Below, piece by piece: positions 1 through 8,926 of a stretch of DNA of 64,000 nucleotides. Below the pieces are notes generated by a model that had not been told where the DNA came from, did no database searches, and saw nothing but the letters and a program-made list of their open reading frames with translations. The DNA comes from Clostridia bacterium (lineage in GTDB: Bacteria > Bacillota > Clostridia > TANB77 > CAG-508): NCBI GenBank assembly GCA_017517685.1, contig JAFWYK010000009.1:1-64000 (forward strand), in the 5' to 3' direction. Numbering within the stretch: the first letter of the stretch is position 1; every line of letters starts with the position of its first letter. The position numbers and the translations under genes are program-made.

Positions 1-38
1 AATAAAATAATAAAAAAATCAAAAAGGATAGATAAATT

Positions 39-395
39 ATGAAGAAAAGTTATAGTAAAAAAGGAGATTATTATATACCAAATTAAATACCACCAAAGAA
101 TATAAAAGGGTTTCAATTAGAAAAGTATAGTGCACTAAGATTAAAATATTTAAAGGAGAATAAAAAGATAAAATATCATTCATTAGTTATGAATAATGAG
201 TTGCAAAAACACTTAATGGATGTACAAAGTAGTTGCGAAAAATTGCGTAAAAAAATGATAAATCAATTAAAAAAATAAGAAAATATTACTGAAGAATTGA
301 AAGCAAAAGATCAAATGAAATGGGTAAGAAAAATGAATAATATTAGTAATATTGCAGATGAAATTGTATTAAATATGTATGTATATGATGACTAA
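39..395 (+). pseudogene. TnpV-like transposon protein, broken by two stop codons
   Basis: Reading straight through from the ATG at 39 gives about 118 codons that resemble TnpV, a small protein carried by Tn4451-type and other clostridial mobile elements. Recognisable parts are GDYYIPN near the start, LRYLKEN-like text (ALRLKYLKENKK), and ELKAKDQMKWVRKMNNI near the end. The frame is interrupted by TAA at 84-86 and TAA at 276-278 but never shifts, so this is a recent nonsense-mutated copy rather than random sequence. It sits just upstream of a relaxase gene, which fits a decayed mobilisable element. The function of TnpV is not well established. Confidence 0.7.
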
Positions 396-409
396 AATTA
401 AAGAAAAAA

Positions 410-445
410 GTGCCTGAGTTTTTAATAAACAAGGGCATTTTTAAT
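410..445 (+). terminator. Weak hairpin terminator after the TnpV remnant
   Basis: GTGCCT (410-415) pairs with GGGCAT (433-438), followed by a T-rich tail. The stem is short and includes G-U pairs, so this is a modest call. Confidence 0.4.
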
Positions 446-465
446 TTATTGATAGCTATAATTTA

Positions 466-540
466 TGTATTAGGCAAGCAATGAATTCCGTCAACACGAA
501 ATTCTAACATGGGGAAAAATCCCCAATCCCCTTTTTGATA
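466..540 (+). other. Possible origin of transfer (oriT) upstream of the relaxase
   Basis: The 75 bases before the relaxase carry the inverted repeat GGGGAAAAATCCCC (512-525) and a further CCCC before a T-run. Relaxases of this family usually nick just upstream of their own gene, near short inverted repeats. No nic site can be assigned from sequence alone; the position is the main argument. Confidence 0.35.
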
Positions 541-555
541 AGAGAGGAGGATAAA

Positions 556-1941
556 ATGGCGACAACAAAACTATGGAAAGTAGAAAATAGATTAGACAAT
601 GTAGTTAATTATGCAAGTGATAAAAGTAAAACAGAAAATAAAAATTATCAGAAGAAAAATATAAATAGTATATTTGAATTATTGGATTATACAACGAATC
701 CAGACAAGACAGAAAAACAATTTTTTATAACAGGTATTAATTGCGAATTAGATACAGCAGTTAAACAAATGGCACAAACTAAAAAGAAATTTAATAAAGA
801 TAAATATAGTAAGAATAATAAGATAGTTGCATTTCATGGATACCAATCTTTCGCAGAAGGAGAAGTGACTCCAGAAACAGCACATGAAATTGGAGTTAAA
901 CTTGCTGAAGAAATGTGGGGAGATAGATTTGAAGTTGTAGTATCAACACATCTAAATACAAATCATATTCATAATTATTTTGTTTTAAATTCTGTTTCAT
1001 TTAAAGATGGAAAAAAGTATTATAGTAATTTTGCAAATACAGCACTTTTACGAAAAACTTCTGATGATATTTGTGATGAATATGGGCTGAAAGTTTTGGA
1101 AGAAAAAACTTGTAAGTCCGGAATTAATTTTGAGAATTTTTATAAAAATGGTTTATCTAATTCGGACTACTATAAATTTGCAAAAGAAGATATTGATTAT
1201 GCAATAAATCATTCATGGACATATAAAGAGTTCTTGAAAAAATTAAAAGATATTGGATATGAAATGTTTTTTAGAACAGAAAAAATTAGCATAAGAAGAT
1301 ATCCTCATAAAAGAAATATTAGAATTGAAAGAGCATTTGGAGAACAATATTCAATAGATAATATAAAGAATAAGATTTGTAGTAGCTATCCTAATAGAGA
1401 AGAAGTAATAAAACCAAAAACTTATACAGGTAGATTATATTTAAAAGGTAGTTTAAAAAAGTTATCAAAACCTAAAGGGTTTAAAGCATTATATTTATAT
1501 TATTGTTATTTGCTAAAGGTATATCCTAAAAAGAAAATAGAATATAAACTAACACCAGCTATGAGAGTAGAAGTTAGAAAAATGGATGAATATTCAAATG
1601 AAATTAGATTATTAAATAAATATAATATAACTAATAGTGATGAATTAAATAGTTGTAAAACAAATTTGAATGGTCAATTAAACGATTTAATCAGGCAAAG
1701 GAATAACTTATATTATAAGAGACAAAATATGGCTGAGAATGAAAATAAAGATGAAATTAATAAAGAAATTGAAATGGTGAGTAAGGATATTATTAAAATT
1801 AGAAATGAAATTAAGTTGTGTAATAAAATTAAGGTTAGAGTACCTGAAATAAAAGAACAAATTAAATATTTTAATAAAAAAGAGAATGATGAAAAACAAA
1901 AAGAAATACAAAAGAAAAAACAAAGAAAATGGGAAAGATAA
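556..1941 (+). CDS. Relaxase/mobilisation nuclease (MobA/VirD2-like)
   Basis: 461 residues. The N-terminal half is a relaxase nuclease domain of the type found in clostridial integrative and mobilisable elements. The metal-binding motif STHLNTNHIHNYFVLNS (about residues 131-147) has the spaced histidines of motif III, and an N-terminal tyrosine is expected as nicking residue. The C-terminal half is lysine-rich and probably coiled coil. The start at 556 is chosen because AGAGGAGG lies six bases upstream. Its role would be to nick oriT and pilot one DNA strand during transfer. No MobC, coupling protein or integrase is seen nearby, so the element is probably a remnant or is mobilised in trans. 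Confidence 0.85.
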   Translation: MATTKLWKVENRLDNVVNYASDKSKTENKNYQKKNINSIFELLDYTTNPDKTEKQFFITGINCELDTAVKQMAQTKKKFNKDKYSKNNKIVAFHGYQSFAEGEVTPETAHEIGVKLAEEMWGDRFEVVVSTHLNTNHIHNYFVLNSVSFKDGKKYYSNFANTALLRKTSDDICDEYGLKVLEEKTCKSGINFENFYKNGLSNSDYYKFAKEDIDYAINHSWTYKEFLKKLKDIGYEMFFRTEKISIRRYPHKRNIRIERAFGEQYSIDNIKNKICSSYPNREEVIKPKTYTGRLYLKGSLKKLSKPKGFKALYLYYCYLLKVYPKKKIEYKLTPAMRVEVRKMDEYSNEIRLLNKYNITNSDELNSCKTNLNGQLNDLIRQRNNLYYKRQNMAENENKDEINKEIEMVSKDIIKIRNEIKLCNKIKVRVPEIKEQIKYFNKKENDEKQKEIQKKKQRKWER

Positions 1942-2047
1942 AGTTGGCACAGAAATGTGCCAATATTTTTTTGAAAATGGAGTCGATTTGTTGAGAAATA
2001 AAGTATTTTATGATATATTGGTAAAAAATACAAATTGGGAGAGAATA

Positions 2048-2428
2048 ATGATAGAAGTTGTTGCAGGGGTAATATATAAAGATAATAAATTTTTAATAGC
2101 TCAAAGAAATTTGAAAAAGGCGCAAGGAGGTCTTTGGGAATTTCCTGGAGGAAAAGTAGAAAATAATGAATTAAAAGAAAGTGCTTTAATAAGAGAAATA
2201 AAAGAAGAATTTGATGCTGATATAAAAGTAGACAAATATATTGGAGAAAATATACATCATTATCCAGAAAAAGATGTAAAATTGATTTTTTATAAAGCAA
2301 CATTATTAAGTGACAAAATTACTTTGATAGAGCATGAAAATTATCAATGGATAACTAAAAAAGAAAAAGATAATTTTGAATTTGCTGGAGCTGATAAAAT
2401 GGTATTTGATTTAATTGAGGAGGATTAA
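2048..2428 (+). CDS. Nudix hydrolase (MutT-like)
   Basis: 126 residues. The Nudix box is intact: GGKVENNE then a run ending in REIKEEFDADI, matching G-x5-E-x7-REUxEExGU. The family hydrolyses nucleoside diphosphate-X bonds; the MutT-like branch removes oxidised dNTPs. The ATG at 2048 follows GGGAGAG and lines up with the usual Nudix N-terminus; the longer reading frame upstream lacks family similarity. Its stop codon directly abuts the ATG of the next gene, so it is the first gene of a packed operon with a nuclease, two MazG-like hydrolases and helicases. Substrate unknown. Confidence 0.88.
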   Translation: MIEVVAGVIYKDNKFLIAQRNLKKAQGGLWEFPGGKVENNELKESALIREIKEEFDADIKVDKYIGENIHHYPEKDVKLIFYKATLLSDKITLIEHENYQWITKKEKDNFEFAGADKMVFDLIEED

Positions 2429-3442
2429 ATGAAGGAATTAATTAGATATGAAAAATATTCAAGGAGAGATATACATGATGTGTTTTCTCCAGATACAAAT
2501 TTTACACCTCAAACAGGATCTTGGGGATTACATGGAATAATAAGAGTTCCTGGAACATTACATGATTATATATTTCTAGTAACATATGGAAAGAAACAAT
2601 CAGGTCATGAGTTTGATGAAAATATAGATGAAAATGGTATTTTAACATGGCAATCACAGCCATCACAAACATTAAATGAGTCAAGAATAATTGATTTTAT
2701 AAATCATAATCATTTAAAAAATAATATATACCTATTTTTAAGAACATCAGATAAAGAAGATTATACATATATGGGACGATTAGCATATGTAGATCATGAT
2801 AATCAAAGAGAAAAACCAGTTTATTTTAAATGGCAGATATTAGATTGGAATGAAGAAAATTCAAGTGTATTAATAAAAAATAAAACTGAAATAACATATA
2901 GTATTAAAGAATTTGATGCAAAAGAATTTGCATTAGAGCTAAAGGAAGATGAGACAGAATATAAATATGATTCTGGAGAGCGAAAAGGGAAAAAAACAGA
3001 AGAGTTTTATAATAACAAGAATATAAATTTTGAAGGAGAAATAAAAAAGAATACAGAATTAGGTAAAAAGGGCGAAGATATTGTAGTAGAATATGAAAAA
3101 ACAAGACTTATAATGGAAGGAAGAGAAGATTTGGCTGATAAGGTTTTTGCAACAAGAGAAATTGCTGGTAATGCTGAAAGGTTTGATGTTCTTTCATATG
3201 ATAAAGATGGAAATGAAAAATATATAGAAGTAAAAACTACTAAAGGAGGACTAAATAATATATTTCATATATCTGAAAATGAAGTTGAATTTTCGGAACA
3301 ATATCAAGATAAATATTATCTATATAGAGTTTATAATTTTAATATAAAAACAATGTCTGCAGATTTAAAAATTATAAAGGGAGCAATAAGAAGAGAAAAA
3401 TTACAAGCAACAAATTATACTTGTAGAATAGGAGGAAAATAA
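2429..3442 (+). CDS. DUF3427/DUF3883-type predicted restriction nuclease
   Basis: 337 residues. The N-terminal half (about 1-150: YSRRDIHDVFSP, then GIIRVPG and DYIFLVTYGK) resembles DUF3427, often found behind helicases in restriction-like systems. The C-terminal part (about 210-325) resembles DUF3883, with LGKKGEDIVVEYEK, RFDVLSYD and YIEVKTTKGG. The D...E-x-K spacing matches a PD-(D/E)XK nuclease core. The gene begins immediately after the Nudix stop codon and overlaps the next start by one base, so translation is coupled. Likely a DNA-cutting effector of a defence system; target and trigger unknown. Confidence 0.7.
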   Translation: MKELIRYEKYSRRDIHDVFSPDTNFTPQTGSWGLHGIIRVPGTLHDYIFLVTYGKKQSGHEFDENIDENGILTWQSQPSQTLNESRIIDFINHNHLKNNIYLFLRTSDKEDYTYMGRLAYVDHDNQREKPVYFKWQILDWNEENSSVLIKNKTEITYSIKEFDAKEFALELKEDETEYKYDSGERKGKKTEEFYNNKNINFEGEIKKNTELGKKGEDIVVEYEKTRLIMEGREDLADKVFATREIAGNAERFDVLSYDKDGNEKYIEVKTTKGGLNNIFHISENEVEFSEQYQDKYYLYRVYNFNIKTMSADLKIIKGAIRREKLQATNYTCRIGGK

Positions 3443-3747
3443 TGAAAATTTATAATAAGCTTGTTAGAGATAAGATAACAGATATTATTCAAGCCGAGGG
3501 TAGGACAGTTAAATATAGAATATTAGATAATCATGAATACAGGGAAGAACTAAATAAAAAATTACAAGAAGAAATAAAGGAATATTTAGAAGATAATAAT
3601 GTTGAAGAATTGGCAGATATTGTTGAAGTTATTTATGGAATACTAAATTCTATGGATGTTTCAATTGAAGAGTTTGAAAAGATAAGAACGGAGAAAGTTA
3701 TAAAAAGAGGAGCGTTTAAAAAGAAAATTTTCTTAGAGGAGGCATAA
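3442..3747 (+). CDS. MazG-superfamily pyrophosphohydrolase (phosphoribosyl-ATP PPase-like)
   Basis: 101 residues, all helical. KLVRDKITDII at the N-terminus and EEIKEYLE followed by EELADIVEVIYGI give the paired acidic E-x-x-E/E-x-x-D metal sites of all-alpha NTP pyrophosphohydrolases. Starts in a TAATG overlap with the preceding nuclease and ends in another with the next gene. Members hydrolyse nucleoside triphosphates to monophosphates; here it may alter or clean the nucleotide pool alongside the Nudix protein. Confidence 0.8.
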   Translation: MKIYNKLVRDKITDIIQAEGRTVKYRILDNHEYREELNKKLQEEIKEYLEDNNVEELADIVEVIYGILNSMDVSIEEFEKIRTEKVIKRGAFKKKIFLEEA

Positions 3748-4067
3748 TGATGGAAAATATAATGAAAGAAATAAAGCAATTTAATGAGGAAAGAGACTGG
3801 GGACAATTTCATACACCTGAAAATCTAGCAAAGTCTATTTCGATAGAGGCTAATGAATTATTAGAATGTTTTCAATGGAATTCAGAAAACTATAATAAAG
3901 AAGATGTATGTGAAGAATTAGCAGATGTTTTTACATACTGTATTCAAATGGCAATGAAATTAGATGTTAAACCAGAAGAAATTATATTAAAAAAATTAGA
4001 AAAAACTAAAAAGAAATATCCTGTAGAAAAATCAAAGGGAGTAAGTACAAAATATAATAAGTTATAA
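3747..4067 (+). CDS. MazG-like nucleotide pyrophosphohydrolase
   Basis: 106 residues. The pattern SIEANELLECFQWN then EELADVFTYCIQMA is typical of the dCTP pyrophosphatase/RS21-C6 branch of MazG proteins, including the conserved aromatic after the first helix. It directly follows a different MazG-family protein, so two all-alpha NTP hydrolases and one Nudix hydrolase are encoded in the same operon. ATG occurs at 3747 and 3750; either could be used, with GAGGAGG just upstream. Confidence 0.83.
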   Translation: MMENIMKEIKQFNEERDWGQFHTPENLAKSISIEANELLECFQWNSENYNKEDVCEELADVFTYCIQMAMKLDVKPEEIILKKLEKTKKKYPVEKSKGVSTKYNKL

Positions 4068-4089
4068 TAGATAGAAATGGGGGCTATTT

Positions 4090-6192
4090 ATGATAGAAAG
4101 TATTGGAAACATAGATGATCTAAAAAAGAAGGAAATTGCAGAAAGTATAGTTGAAACTTTTAATGAGAAATATCCAGATATAGAAGGAGAAGCATATTAT
4201 GGATATCCTATTTATATTGATGAAATTACAGAAAGTAAAATCTGTGTAGATTTAGCAATAGTAAGTAAGATAGGTGTTTATATATTTAATATTTTGACAG
4301 AAGCAGTAACAGATTATACAGAGATGCAAGATAGTATTTATGTAAAAGTTGAAAACAAATTTAGAAAGCAACCATTCTTAATGCATAAAAGAAAATTAAT
4401 ATTTGATATTACAATAATAACTTATTCAAAAGAAATATTACAAAGAGAAGATGAAAACTATATTGCTTTTTCAAACGAGGATGTAATTGATATAATAGAA
4501 AAAAATAAAGATGATTTATATGATGATCAAAAATATAAAAATATATTATCCGGTTTACAAGAAGCATATGGTATAAATCCAAGAAAAGAAAGAGAAGGAG
4601 TGACAGAAGGAACAAAGGCATATTTGATTAATAAAATGAATGATTTAGTGGAAAAATATGATACTAAACAAATGGAAGCAATTTTGTCAGATACAAAAGG
4701 AATACAAAGAATTAGAGGAATGGCAGGTAGCGGAAAAACAATTGTATTAGCAAGAAAAGCGGTAGAGTTACACATGGCTCATAGGGATTGGATTATAGTT
4801 GTAACATATTCAACAAGAGCGTTAAAGCACCAATTAGTTAATTTGATTTCTAAATTTTATGCTGCTAAAAATGAAGGGGCTAAGTATGATCCTAAAAAAA
4901 TTAAAATTATGCAAGCTTGGGGTGCAGCAACATCACCAGGAGTATACTACGAAATATGTATTTCACATGGTGTTAATCCATTAAATTTTAGTCAAGCTAA
5001 GTTAAAATTTAATAAAAATGTAGTTTTTTCAAAAGCTTGTTACGAGGCTATACAGGAAATAAAGGATTTCCATAAAATGTATGATTGCATTTTGATTGAT
5101 GAAGCACAAGATTTTGATAAAAATTTTATGAATCTATGTTTAAATGTATTGGGACCAGATAAAAGGCTTGTGTATGCATATGATGAATTACAAAAATTAA
5201 ATGAAGAAACTATGCCTGCACCCAAGGAAATATTTGGGCAAGATATTAGTAATGATACACCACTAACTGTTTGTTATAGGAATCAGTCAAAGACTATTGT
5301 AACAGCACATGCAATAGGAATGGGATTATATAGAAAAAATGAAGGATTAATACAAATACCAAGTTCTATAGATGTTTGGCAAACAATAGGTTATAAAACA
5401 GATAAAGATATTGTTGAAGGTGGAATGGTAGAATTATATAGGACAAAAGAGACTAGTCCAGAATTATTAAATTATGATAAAGATGATATAATTGATTTTT
5501 ATAAATACAATAATTCAAATGAAGTTAGCGAAGCTCTTTTAAGAATGATAAAAGAAAATATGGAAAATGATCAATTATTGCCGAGTGACATAATGATTAT
5601 AGATATGGATACAATAGGTACTTCAGAAAATAAAAATAAATTAGATTATTATTTATATAATAATGCTGAATATAGAAAATTATCAATACATTTAGCTGGA
5701 ACTATAAGTCCCGAAGATTTTTTTAGAAAAGATTCAATAGTATATTCTACAATTTTTAGAGCAAAAGGTAACGAAGCATTTATGGTTTATATAATAAATG
5801 CTCAAAGATCGGCAGAATCATTAACTCCTAGAAGTGATAGAAATGCACTGTTTACAGCTATTACTAGAAGTAAAGGGTGGGTTAGAGTGTTAGGATATGG
5901 AGATGAGATGCAGTTGTTATGTGATGAATTTTCAGAAATTAAAAAGAATAATTTTAAATTGTATTTTGAACATTATCCAACAAAAGAGGAACAAAAACAA
6001 TTAATACTTAACAATAAAGATCTTGATAAAAGTTCTATGAGTTCTTTAAATAATACAAGAGCTTTAATAATGAAGTTAAAAGCTGATGGAAAGGTAACAG
6101 ATGTACAACTAATAAAAGAATTATTCGGTATATCTACTAAAGATGAAATTATGAAGATGCTTGAGGATGAGGAGGATTATGATGCCTTCTAA
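4090..6192 (+). CDS. UvrD/PcrA-like superfamily I helicase
   Basis: 700 residues. Walker A GMAGSGKT at about 212, Walker B LIDEAQD at about 335, an arginine-finger-type motif in VCYRNQSKT, and a C-terminal motif VI (ALFTAITRSKGW). The first 150 residues (DLAIVSKIGVYIFNI) look like a NERD-type domain without an obvious E-x-K, possibly a degenerate nuclease fold. A GGGGG ribosome site precedes the start. Expected to unwind DNA or act as an ATP-driven sensor in the operon. A second helicase of a different family lies downstream. Confidence 0.8.
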   Translation: MIESIGNIDDLKKKEIAESIVETFNEKYPDIEGEAYYGYPIYIDEITESKICVDLAIVSKIGVYIFNILTEAVTDYTEMQDSIYVKVENKFRKQPFLMHKRKLIFDITIITYSKEILQREDENYIAFSNEDVIDIIEKNKDDLYDDQKYKNILSGLQEAYGINPRKEREGVTEGTKAYLINKMNDLVEKYDTKQMEAILSDTKGIQRIRGMAGSGKTIVLARKAVELHMAHRDWIIVVTYSTRALKHQLVNLISKFYAAKNEGAKYDPKKIKIMQAWGAATSPGVYYEICISHGVNPLNFSQAKLKFNKNVVFSKACYEAIQEIKDFHKMYDCILIDEAQDFDKNFMNLCLNVLGPDKRLVYAYDELQKLNEETMPAPKEIFGQDISNDTPLTVCYRNQSKTIVTAHAIGMGLYRKNEGLIQIPSSIDVWQTIGYKTDKDIVEGGMVELYRTKETSPELLNYDKDDIIDFYKYNNSNEVSEALLRMIKENMENDQLLPSDIMIIDMDTIGTSENKNKLDYYLYNNAEYRKLSIHLAGTISPEDFFRKDSIVYSTIFRAKGNEAFMVYIINAQRSAESLTPRSDRNALFTAITRSKGWVRVLGYGDEMQLLCDEFSEIKKNNFKLYFEHYPTKEEQKQLILNNKDLDKSSMSSLNNTRALIMKLKADGKVTDVQLIKELFGISTKDEIMKMLEDEEDYDAF

Positions 6193-6844
6193 TATAATTA
6201 ATACTATAAATAGAGACATTGAAAATGTTAGAGAAGTTCTTTTTGAATGGAAATTGATAAAAGAAATGAAAGAAACATCTATAAAGTGTATCGGAAGAAA
6301 TAAATATGTACTTACATGGCATACTAAGAATTCAACAAGTAATATTATATATGATAATGATATTGATGTAGATGTTATAATGAAAGAATTATTAAAGAAT
6401 GAACAATATTCTATTATATTATATGATAGAAGTATAATACAGTTTGAGTTTATTGTAGAGAATAATGAAATAATAAAACAAAGATTATTATTTATAAAAA
6501 AGCATAATAAAATATTAGATAAAGAAGATATTGCAGATATAGAGAATACACCAGATACAGATTTTTTTGATTATTTTTTTGAGGATAAAGGAATTCCAAC
6601 TATGTTAAGGGTTGATATGGATAAAGAAAATCATGAGGAGTGTATACATCCAATTTCTCATATGACTATTTCCAATAATAAAACATGTAGAATTCCAATG
6701 AAAGGAATAATATCATGTACGGAATTTATAAAATTAATATTATTACACTTTTATGGAATAAAAGTCGAGAATAAACAAATGAATTTTAATACTGATACAA
6801 TTGTTGAAGCTGAAAAAAGAATGATCCATTTAAATTGGAATTAA
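6182..6844 (+). CDS. DUF2290-like protein
   Basis: 220 residues. The C-terminal stretch HPISHMTISNNKTCRIP followed by a helical FIKLILLHFYG resembles the DUF2290 family, whose biochemical role I do not know. The start at 6182 is chosen because GAGGAGG at 6169-6175 lies six bases upstream; ATG 6179 is the alternative. The gene overlaps the end of the helicase gene, indicating a co-translated pair. It sits between two helicases, so it may be an adaptor or a metal-binding component; this is inference from position. Confidence 0.55.
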   Translation: MPSNIINTINRDIENVREVLFEWKLIKEMKETSIKCIGRNKYVLTWHTKNSTSNIIYDNDIDVDVIMKELLKNEQYSIILYDRSIIQFEFIVENNEIIKQRLLFIKKHNKILDKEDIADIENTPDTDFFDYFFEDKGIPTMLRVDMDKENHEECIHPISHMTISNNKTCRIPMKGIISCTEFIKLILLHFYGIKVENKQMNFNTDTIVEAEKRMIHLNWN

Positions 6845-6865
6845 TGATTAATGGGGGCAATTATT

Positions 6866-8824
6866 ATGATAGTATATGAAGCAACAAAGCAATTATTTGT
6901 AGAAGATGTTGTACAAGATAGAATTGAAGAAAATATAGATAGAAAATTTTATGAAAGAATGGGTTATCATACTTCAAAATCTGAAAGAGATGCATGGAAG
7001 AATTCTATGCAATATATGTTAAAAGTTTTAATAGACAATAATATTCCTGGGAATGTAGGAATAGCAATTGAGTTTAAGATACCTAATACTTCAAAAAGAA
7101 TAGATTTTATAATATCAGGAAAAGATGGAAAATTAAAAAACACTGCTATAATTGTAGAATTAAAACAATGGACTGAAGCTGAGATTGTAAGTGGAAAAGA
7201 TGGGATAGTTTCTACATATACAGGACATGCACTAAGAGAAGTAGCACATCCATCATATCAAGCTTGGTCGTATGCTACAACGATAGAAGATTATAATGAA
7301 ACTGTACAAGAAAGACAAATAGATTTACATCCATGTGCATATTTACACAATTATTTAACAGTAACACCACCAACACTACTATCAGATAATTATAAAGAAT
7401 ATTTAGAGAAAGCACCTGCTTTTGTAAAAGGTGATGTAGAAAAATTAAGAGAGTTTATAAATAAATATATAAAATATGGTGATGATAAAGAAACTTTATA
7501 TATGATTGAAAATGGAAAGATTAGACCTTCTAAATCATTACAAGATGCTTTATCAAGTATGCTACAAGGTAATCAAGAATTCGTTATGATAGATGATCAA
7601 AAACTTGTATATGAAACTGCATTAGAAATGGCAAGAAAATCATATAGAGATGGAAATAAAAGAGTATTAATAGTTAAAGGTGGACCAGGAACAGGAAAAT
7701 CAGTATTAGCTATAAATTTATTGGTAAGATTAACAAATGAAAATATGGTTTGCTCATATGTAACAAAAAATGCTGCTCCGAGAAATGTGTATGCTACCAA
7801 ACTAAGTGGAGACTTCAAAAAAACAAGAATAAATAATCTATTCAAAGGTTCAGGAGCATTTGTTGAATCTGCAGAAAATGAATTTGATGTATTAATAGTT
7901 GATGAAGCTCATAGATTAAATGCAAAATCAGGAATGTTTCAAAATTTGGGAGAAAATCAAATAAAAGAAATTATTCATGCATCAAAGTTTTCAATATTTT
8001 TTATAGACGAATCTCAAAAAGTTACTTTAAAAGATATTGGAAGTATTGAAGAAATACAAAAATATATAGGCCAAGAAGATGCAGAATCAGAAATAATGGA
8101 GTTAGAATCACAATTTAGATGTAATGGATCTGATGGATATATAGCTTGGTTAGATGATGTTTTAGAAATTAGAGAAACAGCTAATAGAGATGGATTTGAT
8201 TTAGATTATGACATCAAAATTTGTGATACGCCTAATGAAGTAAAAGATATAATATTTGAAAAAAATAAAATAAATAATAAAGCAAGATTACTAGCTGGTT
8301 ATTGTTGGGAATGGATTAAGGAAGGTAAAAATAAATCTGATGTATTTGATATAACAATATCAGAATATAATTTTGCAATGAGTTGGAATTTAGGTAATAG
8401 TACTACATGGGCAATAGATTCAGAATCTGTGAATGAAATAGGATGTATACATACTGCTCAAGGGCTAGAGTTTGATTATGTTGGAGTTATTATAGGTAAT
8501 GACTTGAGATATCAAAATAATAAAGTAGTAACAGATGTTACAGAAAGAGCTAAGACAGATCAATCAATAAAAGGTATATATAAACTATATCAACAAGATT
8601 TTGAAAAAGCACAAAAGATAGCAGATGAAATAATAAAAAATACATATAGAACTTTAATGACTAGAGGACAAAAAGGATGCTACATATATTGCACAGATAA
8701 GAATTTAGCTGAATATTTAAAAAGAAGATTAAAACAAAATGATGAAAAAGTTTATGCTATAAATGAAGATAAGAATTATAATTATTTAATGGTTTCAGAA
8801 GATAGCGAAGAATATAAAAATTAA
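6866..8824 (+). CDS. DUF2075 helicase with N-terminal PD-(D/E)XK nuclease
   Basis: 652 residues. RIDFIISG (about 78) and IIVELKQW (about 97) give the D...E-x-K core of a PD-(D/E)XK nuclease; VEVAHPSYQAW-like text follows. Walker A GGPGTGKS at about 271, Walker B LIVDEAHR at about 344, and an E-S-Q-F-R motif mark the Schlafen-type DUF2075 helicase. Start 6866 is preferred since GGGGG lies eight bases upstream; an ATG at 6851 is in frame. Last gene of the packed operon starting at 2048. Likely cleaves and unwinds nucleic acid during defence. Confidence 0.8.
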   Translation: MIVYEATKQLFVEDVVQDRIEENIDRKFYERMGYHTSKSERDAWKNSMQYMLKVLIDNNIPGNVGIAIEFKIPNTSKRIDFIISGKDGKLKNTAIIVELKQWTEAEIVSGKDGIVSTYTGHALREVAHPSYQAWSYATTIEDYNETVQERQIDLHPCAYLHNYLTVTPPTLLSDNYKEYLEKAPAFVKGDVEKLREFINKYIKYGDDKETLYMIENGKIRPSKSLQDALSSMLQGNQEFVMIDDQKLVYETALEMARKSYRDGNKRVLIVKGGPGTGKSVLAINLLVRLTNENMVCSYVTKNAAPRNVYATKLSGDFKKTRINNLFKGSGAFVESAENEFDVLIVDEAHRLNAKSGMFQNLGENQIKEIIHASKFSIFFIDESQKVTLKDIGSIEEIQKYIGQEDAESEIMELESQFRCNGSDGYIAWLDDVLEIRETANRDGFDLDYDIKICDTPNEVKDIIFEKNKINNKARLLAGYCWEWIKEGKNKSDVFDITISEYNFAMSWNLGNSTTWAIDSESVNEIGCIHTAQGLEFDYVGVIIGNDLRYQNNKVVTDVTERAKTDQSIKGIYKLYQQDFEKAQKIADEIIKNTYRTLMTRGQKGCYIYCTDKNLAEYLKRRLKQNDEKVYAINEDKNYNYLMVSEDSEEYKN

Positions 8825-8837
8825 TAATAATTGAAGG

Positions 8838-8876
8838 CAGAAATTTTAATAGAAGTTAAATTTTCTGTTTTTATAT
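8838..8876 (+). terminator. Terminator after the helicase operon
   Basis: CAGAAATTT pairs imperfectly with AAATTTTCTG and is followed by TTTTTAT. Confidence 0.4.
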
Positions 8877-8926
8877 TATAATATACATTAAAATAGTGTG
8901 ATGTAAAATAAAGGAGAAGAGATATT

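Noticed and set aside
1713..2303. A long leucine/phenylalanine-rich minus-strand frame across the relaxase end and Nudix gene
   Set aside because: Composition is what AT-rich coding DNA gives when read backwards; both plus-strand genes are well supported.
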